From Marisediminicola antarctica (GTDB lineage: Bacteria > Actinomycetota > Actinomycetes > Actinomycetales > Microbacteriaceae): a DNA stretch of 64,000 bases. Within the stretch, counting starts at the first letter, position 1; each line of letters opens with the position of its first letter. The stretch spans positions 2,976,001-3,040,000 of the forward strand of contig NZ_CP017146.1 of NCBI RefSeq assembly GCF_009930795.1, given 5' to 3'. Shown one piece after another: positions 17,711-25,935 of this stretch. The translations under genes were made by a program, and so were the position numbers. The notes under the pieces were generated by a model that saw nothing but the letters and a program-made list of their open reading frames with translations, searched no databases and was not told the origin of the DNA.

Positions 17711-17844
17711 CCCGCACACCGCACCGCACACCGCACACCGCACCGCACCGCACCGCACCGCACCGCACCGCACCGCACCGCACCGCACCGCACCGCACCG
17801 CACCGCACACCGCACCGCACCGCACACCGCACCGCACCGCACCG
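17711..17844. repeat. CCGCA pentanucleotide microsatellite
   Basis: About 134 bp of nearly pure CCGCA units, interrupted by a few CCGCACA variants, lie between the two 92-bp repeats. The uninterrupted run covers roughly 17739-17809. Such tracts mutate by slipped-strand mispairing and often vary in length between isolates. Reading frames through it give Thr/Ala/Pro/His/Arg repeats with no credible coding context. The 480 bp from treZ to dinB holds only this array and the flanking repeats. Confidence 0.95.
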
Positions 17845-17909
17845 CGCACTGCCACCCGGCGAGACGCCGCGCCGACGGGCCCAGCGCAACCGCTCCACGC
17901 GCCGGCAGC

Positions 17910-18001
17910 CACTCACAATCACGCCGAGTACGCAGTAGTGGCTGCTCCCCCACTGCAGCGAGCGACCACAACTCCGTACTCGACGACGAACGAGGTCACG
18001 C
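17910..18001. repeat. Palindromic repeat, copy 2 of a 92-bp direct repeat
   Basis: Same unit as 17594-17685, offset by 316 bp, differing at two bases. The internal inverted repeat (17922-17985) is retained. It ends 29 bp from the dinB stop codon. Confidence 0.85.
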
Positions 18002-18029
18002 GCAGGCCGAGCAGCGGCGACACGGGCAG

Positions 18030-19301
18030 TCAGTCGTCGCTACGGCGGCGCTGTCGTGCGTCGCCGAGCTTGCCGCGCCCCAGCAGGTGGGTGGCCGGTC
18101 CGAGCAGCGACGCGGGCAGGAGCGATCCGCGGCCAAACCTCTCGGCGACCCCGTCCACGGCCCGCTCGGTGTCACGCCAAGTCTCGTCCTCGTCCCAGAG
18201 CGACGCCGCCTGGCCGCCGGCCGGGGTGAGTTGCTCGACGCGCACCCCGATGAGCCGCACCGTGCCGTGCGCCCCGACGGCATCGTAGATCCCGCGCACC
18301 TCCTCGTAGATGCGCCGGCCGAGGTCCGTGGGTTCGGCGATCGTGCGCGACCGGGTGATGGTCGTGAAGTCGGAGTACCGCAGCTTCAACACCACCGTGC
18401 GCGCGACCCAGCCGCCGCGGCGCAGGCGCACGGCCACGGCATCCGCCTGGCGCAGCAGCTCCCGCCGCAGCAGCTCGGCGTCGCTCATATCCACCTCGAA
18501 GGTCACCTCGTGCCCGATGCTCTTCTCGGCGACATCGGGGGTGACGCGTCTGGGGTCGATGCCGTTGGCCAGGTCGTGCAGCTTGTGGCCCGCCGCGTCG
18601 CCGACCGCCCGCTGCAGGTTCGCGAGTGGGGTGGCGGCGATATCGCCGATTGTGCGCAGGCCGCGCTTGATCAGCGTCTCTTCGGTGGTCTGGCCCACGC
18701 CCCAGAGGGCTCCGACGGGTAGCGGATGCAGAAACTGCAGCGTCTCCTCGGCCGGAACGACGAGGAGCCCGTCCGGCTTCGCCCGACCGGAGGCGAGCTT
18801 GGCGATGAACTTGGTCGACGCGGCACCGACCGAGCAGGTGAGCCGGGTCTCCTCCTGCACGCGCCGGCGGATGAGCCGACCGATCTCGGCAGGGCTGCCG
18901 AGCAGCCCGCGCGCGCCCGCGACGTCGAGGAAGGCCTCATCGATGCCGAGGCGCTCGACGATCGGGGTCATGTCGTCGAAGATCGCCATGACCTGGTTGG
19001 AGTAGGCGGCGTATTTTTCCCGATGCGGTTCGAGCACGATCGCGTGCGGGCACAGCCGCAGCGCCTGCGATAGCGGGATCGCCGAGCGAACCCCGAACTT
19101 GCGTGCCGGATAATTCGCGGCGGTCACCACCGACCGCGACGAGCTCCCGGACACGACGACGGGCTTGTCCACGAGGTCGGGGCGGTCGAGCAGCTCAACC
19201 GAGGCGAAGAAGGCGTCGAGGTCGACATGCAGAATCGTCGCGGTCGAGCTGTCGACGCTCTCCGCGCTGACTTGTCGGTCGCTGCCGTCCTGCCTGCTCA
19301 T
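18030..19301 (-). CDS. dinB: DNA polymerase IV (Y-family)
   Basis: The 423-residue translesion polymerase has the catalytic HVDLDAFFASVE (motif I), VVVSGSSSRSVVTAANYPARKFGV fingers region (split here), and RLGIDEAFLDVAG with the second acidic pair. The helix-hairpin-helix LWGVGQTTEETLIKRGLRTIGD and the little-finger domain follow. The C-terminus after about residue 385 is a basic tail without an obvious beta-clamp motif that I could pinpoint. Stand-alone gene; no LexA box identified. Confidence 0.95.
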   Translation of the reverse strand: MSRQDGSDRQVSAESVDSSTATILHVDLDAFFASVELLDRPDLVDKPVVVSGSSSRSVVTAANYPARKFGVRSAIPLSQALRLCPHAIVLEPHREKYAAYSNQVMAIFDDMTPIVERLGIDEAFLDVAGARGLLGSPAEIGRLIRRRVQEETRLTCSVGAASTKFIAKLASGRAKPDGLLVVPAEETLQFLHPLPVGALWGVGQTTEETLIKRGLRTIGDIAATPLANLQRAVGDAAGHKLHDLANGIDPRRVTPDVAEKSIGHEVTFEVDMSDAELLRRELLRQADAVAVRLRRGGWVARTVVLKLRYSDFTTITRSRTIAEPTDLGRRIYEEVRGIYDAVGAHGTVRLIGVRVEQLTPAGGQAASLWDEDETWRDTERAVDGVAERFGRGSLLPASLLGPATHLLGRGKLGDARQRRRSDD

Positions 19302-19322
19302 CGCACTCTCCCGGTGTCGAGC

Positions 19323-20252
19323 CTAAGCCGAGCCGCCCACTTCATGGTCGCGGCGCGGATGCTGGGCGTCGAGGCGCGCGATGCGGACGAGCGCGGCATC
19401 CTCAGAGGTCGACGACTTGCCGAGCAGCAGGCGCACACCACCGAGCACGACGCGGGTGCCCCAGATGACCGGGAGCCGCGACCGCTTGAGCCCGAGCATC
19501 GCCCGGTAGTCCGGCGGGATCGACGCGACGGCGCCGGCGAACATGATGCGGTAGGCCGGCATCATCGAGCGGCGCAGCGGCGGATTGCGGATGAATCGCA
19601 CGGCCTCGGCTACGCGCTCGTCGTTCTTGTAGACGCCGGCGTCGCGGAATGCGTCGAACTGCCCGCGAAGCTCCGCCTCTGACCGTGGCGGGTTCGCCAC
19701 GCCGACGAGTTCACCGGCCTTCGCCCACTCGCGCACGTAGCCGTCGGGGCCGCCCGGGATCTCGCCGTCCCAAATCTTGTGGCAGCTGAGGAACGCGTCG
19801 GTGAACACCACATGCACCCAGGAGAGCAGCTCGGGGTCCCCCGCAGCATACGGACGCTCCTCGCCGTTCGCGTCGAGGTAGGTGCCGGTGACCCTGTCGT
19901 GGAATCGGCCGACCCGGGACGACTCGGCCTCGGCGAGCGTGGTGTCGGCGAAGGTGACGGTGACGAGCCACTGGATCGTGCCGGAGAGGCGCCCGAGCGG
20001 GTCCTCGCGGTAGCGGGACCAGTCGTGTACCCCCGCCATTGCCCCGGGATGAAGGGTCTGCATCAGCAGAGCGCGGATTCCGGCAACCATGGTCGCCATG
20101 CCGCCGTGCACAGCCCATGCCGCCGAGCCCGGCCCGAAGAATCCAGCGTCGTCGCCCTCCTCGATCTTCCCGACCCAGTGCGGACGACCCTCGTGATTGC
20201 CCGACAGGGTCGTCAGCAGGCGCGACCGCCAGGTGTCCGAGAACCGACTCAT
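19323..20252 (-). CDS. Oxygenase MpaB family protein (DUF2236)
   Basis: The 309-residue protein shows the DUF2236/MpaB_C pattern: a GPGSAAWAVHGGMATMVAGIRALLMQTLHPGAMAGVHDWSRY region (split here; conserved HPxxxxGV), GTIQWLVTVTFADT, and WVHVVFTDAFLSCHKIWDG. The family includes latex-clearing proteins and MpaB and is thought to bind heme through conserved histidines; here the physiological substrate is unknown. TAGCCT ends 6 nt before the ATG (leaderless type). Adjacent genes give no pathway. Confidence 0.88.
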   Translation of the reverse strand: MSRFSDTWRSRLLTTLSGNHEGRPHWVGKIEEGDDAGFFGPGSAAWAVHGGMATMVAGIRALLMQTLHPGAMAGVHDWSRYREDPLGRLSGTIQWLVTVTFADTTLAEAESSRVGRFHDRVTGTYLDANGEERPYAAGDPELLSWVHVVFTDAFLSCHKIWDGEIPGGPDGYVREWAKAGELVGVANPPRSEAELRGQFDAFRDAGVYKNDERVAEAVRFIRNPPLRRSMMPAYRIMFAGAVASIPPDYRAMLGLKRSRLPVIWGTRVVLGGVRLLLGKSSTSEDAALVRIARLDAQHPRRDHEVGGSA

Positions 20253-20296
20253 GATGAGAGGCTAACCGCCGGTCGCTGGGCATCCGCCCAGACGAT

Positions 20297-21160
20297 TCAG
20301 GCCACACGCGCGGCGAGGAACGCCGCCGGATCGACGGCAGTGCCGCCGTCCGGACGCACCTCGAAGTGGAGGTGCGCGCCCGTGCAGGATCCCGTGCAGC
20401 CGAGTAGCCCGACGACCTGGCCGGCCGTCACGTAATCGCCGACCTGGAGGCCCATCGACCCCGTCTGCATGTGTGCATAGACGCTCGTGACCATCTGGCC
20501 GTCGATGAGGTGCTGGATGCGCGCGTGCACGCCGAGGGACGCGTAGCCCGGCGCGTTCGTCTCGACGACGACGCCCGCCGCCATCGCCCCGATGGGGGTG
20601 CCGGAGGGTGCATTGAGGTCGATGCCCTGGTGGTCGCTCGAGCACCCCGCGCAGCTCCGGGGGCCGAAGTCGCTGCTCATGCGCGTCGTCGGGGGCAGGG
20701 GCCACCGCACGGCTGGCGGCGCCACCACCCCGTAGGCGTCCCGCGGTGCTGCGGAGATTACCGCGGTCGGCGCGGTCGGCGCGGTTGCCGCGTCGGCGAC
20801 GGAGAACGTCTGCACGCGGCCGGACTGCTGGTTCGCGGCGCTCGCGTCGAACGCGGCTGCGCTCGGAAGGACGAAGGCGACCGACATGACGATCGCGAAG
20901 GCGCCCGCGAGCGCGGACAGGAGGCGCTGGCTCGCGTGGACGGCGCCGAGACCGGGTCTGGTCGCTCGGTGGAAATGGGCGACGGCGGGAGGGGTCGTGA
21001 CGTTCGCTACGGTCGCCGCCTCGGCGGGCTCGGAGGCGCGCAGGATGAATCGTTGTTTCGGCAAGTGGGGGGTCGCTGACTGTTGGCACGCGCGCGGCGT
21101 GGGACTCGCGGAGAGGAGTCCGGGCGGACGCGCGACGGTGAGCGGGGATCGATCGAACAA
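20297..21160 (-). CDS. M23 family metallopeptidase (LytM domain), copy A
   Basis: The 287-residue secreted peptidase has a long basic N-terminus, a hydrophobic export segment (LLSALAGAFAIVMSVAFVLPSAAAF, about residues 82-106, split by nothing else) and a C-terminal LytM domain: DHQGIDLNAPSGTPIGAM (first zinc His and Asp), VYAHMQTGS and GAHLHFEV (HxH). A four-Cys set (SCAGC and GCTGSC) suggests disulfides. The start (TTG 21160) is uncertain. It likely cleaves peptidoglycan cross-links. Tandem paralogue of the gene at 21210. Confidence 0.88.
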   Translation of the reverse strand: MFDRSPLTVARPPGLLSASPTPRACQQSATPHLPKQRFILRASEPAEAATVANVTTPPAVAHFHRATRPGLGAVHASQRLLSALAGAFAIVMSVAFVLPSAAAFDASAANQQSGRVQTFSVADAATAPTAPTAVISAAPRDAYGVVAPPAVRWPLPPTTRMSSDFGPRSCAGCSSDHQGIDLNAPSGTPIGAMAAGVVVETNAPGYASLGVHARIQHLIDGQMVTSVYAHMQTGSMGLQVGDYVTAGQVVGLLGCTGSCTGAHLHFEVRPDGGTAVDPAAFLAARVA

Positions 21161-21209
21161 TGACCCTGCCCGACCCAGCTGGCAGAGTGCTGGGAGCGCG
21201 GCGGGTCGA

Positions 21210-22076
21210 CTACCCGAGACGGGCCCGCATCCAGGACACAGGGTCGACCGCAGCGCCGCCTCCCGGCTGGATCTCGAAATGAAGATGGGTGCCGGAGCAC
21301 GAGCCGGTGCAGCCCATAGCGCCGATCACCTGTCCGGGGGCGACCGTCTGCCCCGTCGCGACCTGAACCGAGCCGGACTGCATGTGGGCGTAAAGAGTCT
21401 CGACCATTTCGCCATTCACCACGCTCTGAATCCGCACGTGCACCCCGTAGGACGAATAGCCCGAACCGAGGGGCGGCAGAACTACCCCGGCCGCCATGGA
21501 CCAGATCGGGGTGCCAGCGCCGGCATTGAGGTCGACTCCCTGGTGGAAGCTCGAGCATCCGCCGCAGCTTCGCGGGCCGTAGGCGCTGCTCATGGGCGTT
21601 CCCGCGGGCACCGGCCACTGCAGGGACGCCGATGACGACGACGGCGTCAGCGACATCTTCATCGGGGACGCAAAGGTCGAGACCACGCGCGGGGGCGGCG
21701 GAGGCGGCGGGGGTGGCGGCGGCGGGGCAGCCGTGACGGTGTAGCCGTCGCGCGCGACCGCGGGACCGGGTACCTCGCCATCGACGGGGGCCATCGCCTG
21801 AACGTCGCCTTGCTCAGCCTGGCCGCCTATCGCGGTCGTCTCGTATGCCTGCGCATTGGGCACGACGGCCGCGATGGATGCCGTGAACGCGAACACCACG
21901 GCGATCATCGCGAGCACCTTGCTCCCGCCGCGAAGCACGGCCATCGCCGACCGGTGTGGCCTGTCCCGCTGCGTCCGGACCTGGCCGGGGGCGGCAGAGA
22001 GAGGGGCGGATGCTGGCGCCTCGACACTTCCGCTGTGGCGGGTCTGCAGGGCGCGGGACATTCGTTGAGGTGGCAC
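21210..22076 (-). CDS. M23 family metallopeptidase (LytM domain), copy B
   Basis: The 288-residue paralogue of copy A has the same plan: basic N-terminus, export segment VLAMIAVVFAFTASIAAVV (about residues 54-72), linker, and LytM domain with SFHQGVDLNAGAGTPIWSM, LYAHMQSGS and GTHLHFEI. The linker contains an uninterrupted run of 12 prolines (about 120-131), absent from copy A, which may span the cell wall. Cys pairs SCGGC and GCTGSC are conserved. GTG 22076 has AGGA about 12 nt upstream; ATG 22061 is an alternative. Confidence 0.88.
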   Translation of the reverse strand: MPPQRMSRALQTRHSGSVEAPASAPLSAAPGQVRTQRDRPHRSAMAVLRGGSKVLAMIAVVFAFTASIAAVVPNAQAYETTAIGGQAEQGDVQAMAPVDGEVPGPAVARDGYTVTAAPPPPPPPPPPPPRVVSTFASPMKMSLTPSSSSASLQWPVPAGTPMSSAYGPRSCGGCSSFHQGVDLNAGAGTPIWSMAAGVVLPPLGSGYSSYGVHVRIQSVVNGEMVETLYAHMQSGSVQVATGQTVAPGQVIGAMGCTGSCSGTHLHFEIQPGGGAAVDPVSWMRARLG

Positions 22077-22344
22077 GAGGAGGAGATTCCTGACGTTCGG
22101 CGCGCAAGTTTCACGCGGTGACGCGCGACGAGTCGCACGCTCATTAGCAGGTATTCGGGTTGCCCGTAATGTGGCCGTTACCTAATTAGGCTAGGGGCCC
22201 AGCGGCGCCGCGTCAAAATTTCACGTTATACGTGTTGCATTCGCGTGTATCCACAGGCCGCCCAAGGCCGAGTCGCGCACCCCTGTCGCGTGCGCCAGCG
22301 CAGCCCACGTGACCGGCCCAGTGCGGGGCAGTAACGTGGGCGTC
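22077..22344. other. Divergent intergenic region, peptidase/aldo-keto reductase
   Basis: This 268-bp region holds no ORF. It is AT-richer than its surroundings and contains two short palindromes: CCTAATTAGG (22181-22190) and CACGTTATACGTG (22222-22234), both plausible operator or promoter sites for the peptidase genes. The -10 box of the aldo/keto reductase (TAACGT, 22332-22337) is at its right end. Confidence 0.45.
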
Positions 22345-23355
22345 ATGGAATTCAGATACCTCGGAAACAGCGGCCTCAAGGTCTCGGCGATCACCTACGG
22401 CAACTGGCTCACGCACGGTTCGCAGGTCGAGAACGAAACGGCGGTCGGCTGCGTCAGGGCGGCCCTCGACTCGGGGATCACGAGCTTCGACACCGCAGAC
22501 GTCTACGCGAACACGGTCGCCGAGAAAGTGCTCGGCAAGGCCCTCAAGGGGCAACGCCGAGAGTCACTCGAGGTCTTCACGAAAGTGTTCGGGCCCACCG
22601 GGCCAAAGGGCCCGAACGACTCCGGGCTCTCCCGCAAGCACATCCTCGAGTCGATCGATGGCTCGCTGCAGCGTCTGAAGACCGATTACGTCGACCTCTA
22701 CCAGGCCCACCGGTACGACGTCGAGACCCCACTCGAGGAGACGATGCAGGCGTTCGCCGACGTCGTGCGCCAGGGGAAGGCGCTCTATATCGGAGTATCC
22801 GAGTGGACGGCCGACCAGCTTCGCGCCGGCCACGCGCTCGCCACGGACCTGAACATCCAGCTCATCTCGAACCAGCCGCAGTACTCGATGCTGTGGCGGG
22901 TCATCGAGGCCGAGGTCGAGCCGGTCTCACGCGAACTCGGCATCAGCCAGATCGTCTGGTCGCCGATCGCCCAGGGCGTGCTCACCGGCAAGTACAAGCC
23001 CGGATCCGCCCTGCCGAAGGGCAGCCGTGCCACCGATGAGAAGGGCGGCGCCAAAATGATCGAGCGGTTCATGACGCCCGAGGTGCTCGCGTCAGTGCAG
23101 GAACTGAATCCCATAGCCAAGGAGCTCGACCTCGACCTGGCGCAGCTCGCCATCGCCTGGGTGCTGCGCAACTCAAACGTGGCATCGGCAATCATCGGAG
23201 CGTCCCGCCCCGAGCAGGTGACCGCGAACGCGAAGGCAGCCGGGGTGACCCTCTCGGAGGAGACTCAGTCCCGCATCGACGCCGTGCTCGGGCATCTGGC
23301 CGAATACAACCCGGCTCGGACCCACGAGCAGTCGCCAAAATCCCGCGAAACCTGA
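22345..23355 (+). CDS. Aldo/keto reductase (potassium-channel beta-subunit-like)
   Basis: The 336-residue NADPH-dependent reductase begins MEFRYLGNSGLKVSAITYGNW, a typical AKR6-like N-terminus, with the catalytic Asp/Tyr in FDTADVYANTVAEKVLGKAL, Lys in REDLEVFTK-like ESLEVFTKVF, and the NADP-binding IIGASRPEQVTANAKA. ATG 22345 is chosen over 22309 because TAACGT ends 7 nt before it (leaderless arrangement) and the protein family starts there. Substrate unknown. Confidence 0.93.
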   Translation: MEFRYLGNSGLKVSAITYGNWLTHGSQVENETAVGCVRAALDSGITSFDTADVYANTVAEKVLGKALKGQRRESLEVFTKVFGPTGPKGPNDSGLSRKHILESIDGSLQRLKTDYVDLYQAHRYDVETPLEETMQAFADVVRQGKALYIGVSEWTADQLRAGHALATDLNIQLISNQPQYSMLWRVIEAEVEPVSRELGISQIVWSPIAQGVLTGKYKPGSALPKGSRATDEKGGAKMIERFMTPEVLASVQELNPIAKELDLDLAQLAIAWVLRNSNVASAIIGASRPEQVTANAKAAGVTLSEETQSRIDAVLGHLAEYNPARTHEQSPKSRET

Positions 23356-23366
23356 CCACTTGGGTG

Positions 23367-23395
23367 ATTCCCGATCGAAATACCGGATCGGGAAT
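23367..23395 (+). terminator. 10-bp inverted repeat after the aldo/keto reductase
   Basis: ATTCCCGATC (23367-23376) pairs perfectly with GATCGGGAAT (23386-23395) around a 9-nt loop, 12 nt after the stop codon. There is no T-run, so termination would be atypical; it could also be an operator for yceI. Confidence 0.45.
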
Positions 23396-23470
23396 AACTC
23401 GCTGATCAATGCGCTTGCATACATCTGAGCCCCGGCTCATCCCTGTCAGCTCGACCAAAGGACGTCAACC

Positions 23471-24031
23471 ATGACCACGCTCAGCGCAGACACCATTCCC
23501 GGATACGTCGCCGGAACCTGGAAGATCGACCCTACCCACTCCGAGATCACCTTCTCGGTGCGCCATCTCGCGATCTCCAAAGTGAAGGGATCGTTCGAAA
23601 CGTTCGACGTCACGGTTGAGACCGGCGAGAACCCGCTCGATACCAAGCTCACCGCCTCGATCGACGTCGCCTCGGTGAACACGCGCCAGAAAGACCGCGA
23701 CAATCACCTCCGTACCGGTGACTTCTTCGCGATCGGCGAACACCCCACCATCGAGTTCGTCTCGAACGCGGTGCGCCAAGACGGCGATGTGCTGCACATC
23801 GACGGCGACCTGACGATGCGCGGCGTGACCAAGCCCGTCACGTTCTCCGGCGAGTTCGGCGGAATCATCGTCAACGGCTACGGTCAGACCGTCGCCGGCG
23901 CGTCGTTCGCGACCAAGATCAACCGCCACGACTTCGGCGTGAGCTGGAACGCGGCCGTCGAGGCCGGTGGACTTACACTCGGCGACACGGTGTCAATCTC
24001 CATCGACGCTCAGGTCGCGCTTCAGGCGTAA
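23471..24031 (+). CDS. YceI family protein
   Basis: The 186-residue lipocalin-like beta-barrel protein reads YVAGTWKIDPTHSEITFSVRH, SIDVASVNTRQKDRDNHLR, FFAIGEHPTIEFVS and DLTMRGVTKPVTF, which are the YceI landmarks. There is no signal peptide, so it is cytosolic, as in many actinobacterial members. Members bind isoprenoid-like lipids; the role here is unknown. AAAGGA precedes the ATG, so unlike many neighbours this gene has a normal ribosome site. Confidence 0.95.
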   Translation: MTTLSADTIPGYVAGTWKIDPTHSEITFSVRHLAISKVKGSFETFDVTVETGENPLDTKLTASIDVASVNTRQKDRDNHLRTGDFFAIGEHPTIEFVSNAVRQDGDVLHIDGDLTMRGVTKPVTFSGEFGGIIVNGYGQTVAGASFATKINRHDFGVSWNAAVEAGGLTLGDTVSISIDAQVALQA

Positions 24032-24109
24032 CCCGCACGTGCGGCGGCCGCGGCGCCAACCCTCACCGGGGTGGGCGCCGCGGCTGTTTCTGCGCCCTAC
24101 GCTTGGACG

Positions 24110-24805
24110 ATGAGCCCCGCCCGCAGACAACGCATCGCGGGCATCGTGCTCCTGTTCGGATTCGTCTACCTGGCCTTCGAGTTCATCACGGCGATGGCCT
24201 GGGTGGATCCGCCGTACGACTGGGCGGCGAACTACATCTCCGACCTCGGCTTCGCCGACTGCGCTGTGATCGACGGGATGCGACTGTGCTCGCCGCTGCA
24301 TCCGCTGATGAACGCGGGCTTCCTCGTTCAGGGCACGGTCTTCACCATCGGCAGCATTCTCGTTGTGCGCCTGATGCTCCCCGCGCGTTGGATGCGCGTG
24401 CTCGTCGGCACTCTGCTCGTACTCTCGGGAGTCGGAACCTTCCTGGTCGGCATCTTCCACCAGAGCCTGGGCCTGTACGAGGCCGGGCTGAACGGCTTCC
24501 ATGTGTTCGCGGCCTTCCTGTCGATCGGGGCGGGGAACATCGGCATCCTGCTGCTCGGGCTTCTCGTGCTCGGCGACCGGGAGTGGCGGGGCTATGGCAT
24601 CGCCGTCGTCGCCATCGGCGTGATCGGGATCGCTGCCAGCCTGCTCCTGCTGGCCGGCAACGACCTCGGGGTCGGCATCGGCGTGGTCGAACGGGTCGCC
24701 GTCTACCCGCTGAACGCATGGACCATCGGCACCGGCGTCGGGCTGCTCGTGAAGGGCATCCGCGACCGGAGGCGACTCGCCCGCGCGCGCGCCGCCGCCG
24801 CCTGA
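24110..24805 (+). CDS. DUF998 domain-containing membrane protein
   Basis: The 231-residue protein has six predicted helices and the DUF998 hallmark YDWAANYISDLGFADC after helix 1, plus SPLHPLMNAGFLVQG. TACGCT ends 6 nt before ATG 24110, supporting this start over the upstream in-frame codon at 24071. DUF998 proteins are of unknown function. Confidence 0.88.
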   Translation: MSPARRQRIAGIVLLFGFVYLAFEFITAMAWVDPPYDWAANYISDLGFADCAVIDGMRLCSPLHPLMNAGFLVQGTVFTIGSILVVRLMLPARWMRVLVGTLLVLSGVGTFLVGIFHQSLGLYEAGLNGFHVFAAFLSIGAGNIGILLLGLLVLGDREWRGYGIAVVAIGVIGIAASLLLLAGNDLGVGIGVVERVAVYPLNAWTIGTGVGLLVKGIRDRRRLARARAAAA

Positions 24806-24871
24806 GGCGGCCGCGTCGATCCTGCGACCGACCCCGTAGTCACCGCGGCACCGGATGCCTAGCATGGGGCC

Positions 24872-24916
24872 ATGAGCGATCTCCCGTTCAGGTTCGGCCC
24901 GTTCGCGGTGTTGTGA
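24872..24916 (+). CDS. 14-codon leader ORF overlapping the next start
   Basis: ATG 24872 opens MSDLPFRFGPFAVL followed by TGA, whose last A is the first base of the downstream ATG 24916 (TGATG). TAGCAT ends exactly 6 nt before ATG 24872, so the mRNA would start at this codon. The downstream gene has no ribosome site, so its translation would depend on termination of the leader peptide. Alternatively this is the true N-terminus separated from the main ORF by a frameshift. Confidence 0.5.
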   Translation: MSDLPFRFGPFAVL

Positions 24917-25926
24917 TGTTCTCGGTCTACTACCGCACTCCCCGCGACGAAGCACTGCGCGTGCTCTTTCTCGTCGAGCAGGATCCGGCGCGCCTAGCCC
25001 GGTTGCGGGAGGTGTACGGCGGCCGTCACGACGTGCTCGACGCGCTCTGGTGGCGGCTTCACCCGCGCGAGACGTCGCCGCGCGGCGTGCCCGATCCGAT
25101 GCTCGAGCGCGACGGCCTCCAGCGGCAGGCGTTCTCGCGCGAGGGCGAGATGGCGCCGACGCTCGAGCAGCGGGACCTGATCACCGGTACCAAGATCAAC
25201 CTGACGGCCGACGAGCACCGCTTGCGCGAGCTCGACGCCCACCTGGCAGAGGAAGCGCGTGCCCTCGACGCGGCCGTCGCGAGGTTCGTCGCGGACTTTC
25301 CCGCGGGCGACGTGGCGGGCATCCATCACGCGGGCGGGAGCGGTGAGGCGCGATCCGATGCCCCGGCGACGCCACTCGCGGCGCCGGCCCGCGCGACGCC
25401 ACCCGCGCCGCCCAGATGGCGCCGTCGGCTCACCGCGGCCCTCGCCGTCGGGCTGGCGGCGCTACTGGCCGTGAACGTCGTCCTGGCGACGCGGCTGGAG
25501 CAAGTTTCAGGACGACTCGATTCGCTCGCACAGCAGGCCATCACCGACCCTCTCGCCCGCTGGGGCGAGGTGGACGCCAGCTCGGCACCCGCCCTGCAGG
25601 TCTTCATCCGCGCGCAGACGATCAACGACGTCTACCCGGTGCAACTGCCGACGGCGTACGACCTGCGCAACGTGCGCAGGCTGACCCCCGAGGTGCGAAC
25701 CGGCGCATTCGGGCTCTACGCCGTGCTCGCCCATCCCGGCGACATCTGCCTCGTCGCGGTGCTCCCCGACCTGTCGAGCTCGAGTACCTGCTCCGCTGTG
25801 AGCGACTTCGCCCAGAACGGGCTCGCCGTCACATCCACCGAGCTGGTCGGCGGTGACGATCGAAATCCGGTCGTCCGCGAGATCACGTGGCGTCCGAACG
25901 GCGCGATCGTGCTCGGCACCGGCTGA
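24916..25926 (+). CDS. Hypothetical protein with one membrane helix
   Basis: The 336-residue protein starts MFSVYYRTPRDEALRVLFLVEQD. Residues 1-125 are charged and probably helical, about 125-160 form an Ala/Pro-rich linker, a membrane helix follows (LTAALAVGLAALLAVNVVLAT, residues about 172-192), and the C-terminal 140 residues appear to be an extracytoplasmic domain with Cys in GDICLVAV and SSTCSAVS. I did not recognise a family. It is downstream of, and apparently coupled to, the leader ORF at 24872; convergent with the glycosyltransferase operon. Confidence 0.7.
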   Translation: MFSVYYRTPRDEALRVLFLVEQDPARLARLREVYGGRHDVLDALWWRLHPRETSPRGVPDPMLERDGLQRQAFSREGEMAPTLEQRDLITGTKINLTADEHRLRELDAHLAEEARALDAAVARFVADFPAGDVAGIHHAGGSGEARSDAPATPLAAPARATPPAPPRWRRRLTAALAVGLAALLAVNVVLATRLEQVSGRLDSLAQQAITDPLARWGEVDASSAPALQVFIRAQTINDVYPVQLPTAYDLRNVRRLTPEVRTGAFGLYAVLAHPGDICLVAVLPDLSSSSTCSAVSDFAQNGLAVTSTELVGGDDRNPVVREITWRPNGAIVLGTG

Positions 25927-25935
25927 CCGCACCCG

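Noticed and set aside
17622-18722. Long ORF encoding Thr/Ala/Pro/His/Arg repeats across the CCGCA array
   Set aside because: The frame is open only because the 5-bp unit lacks stops; it runs antisense to dinB and has no ribosome site or homologous domains.
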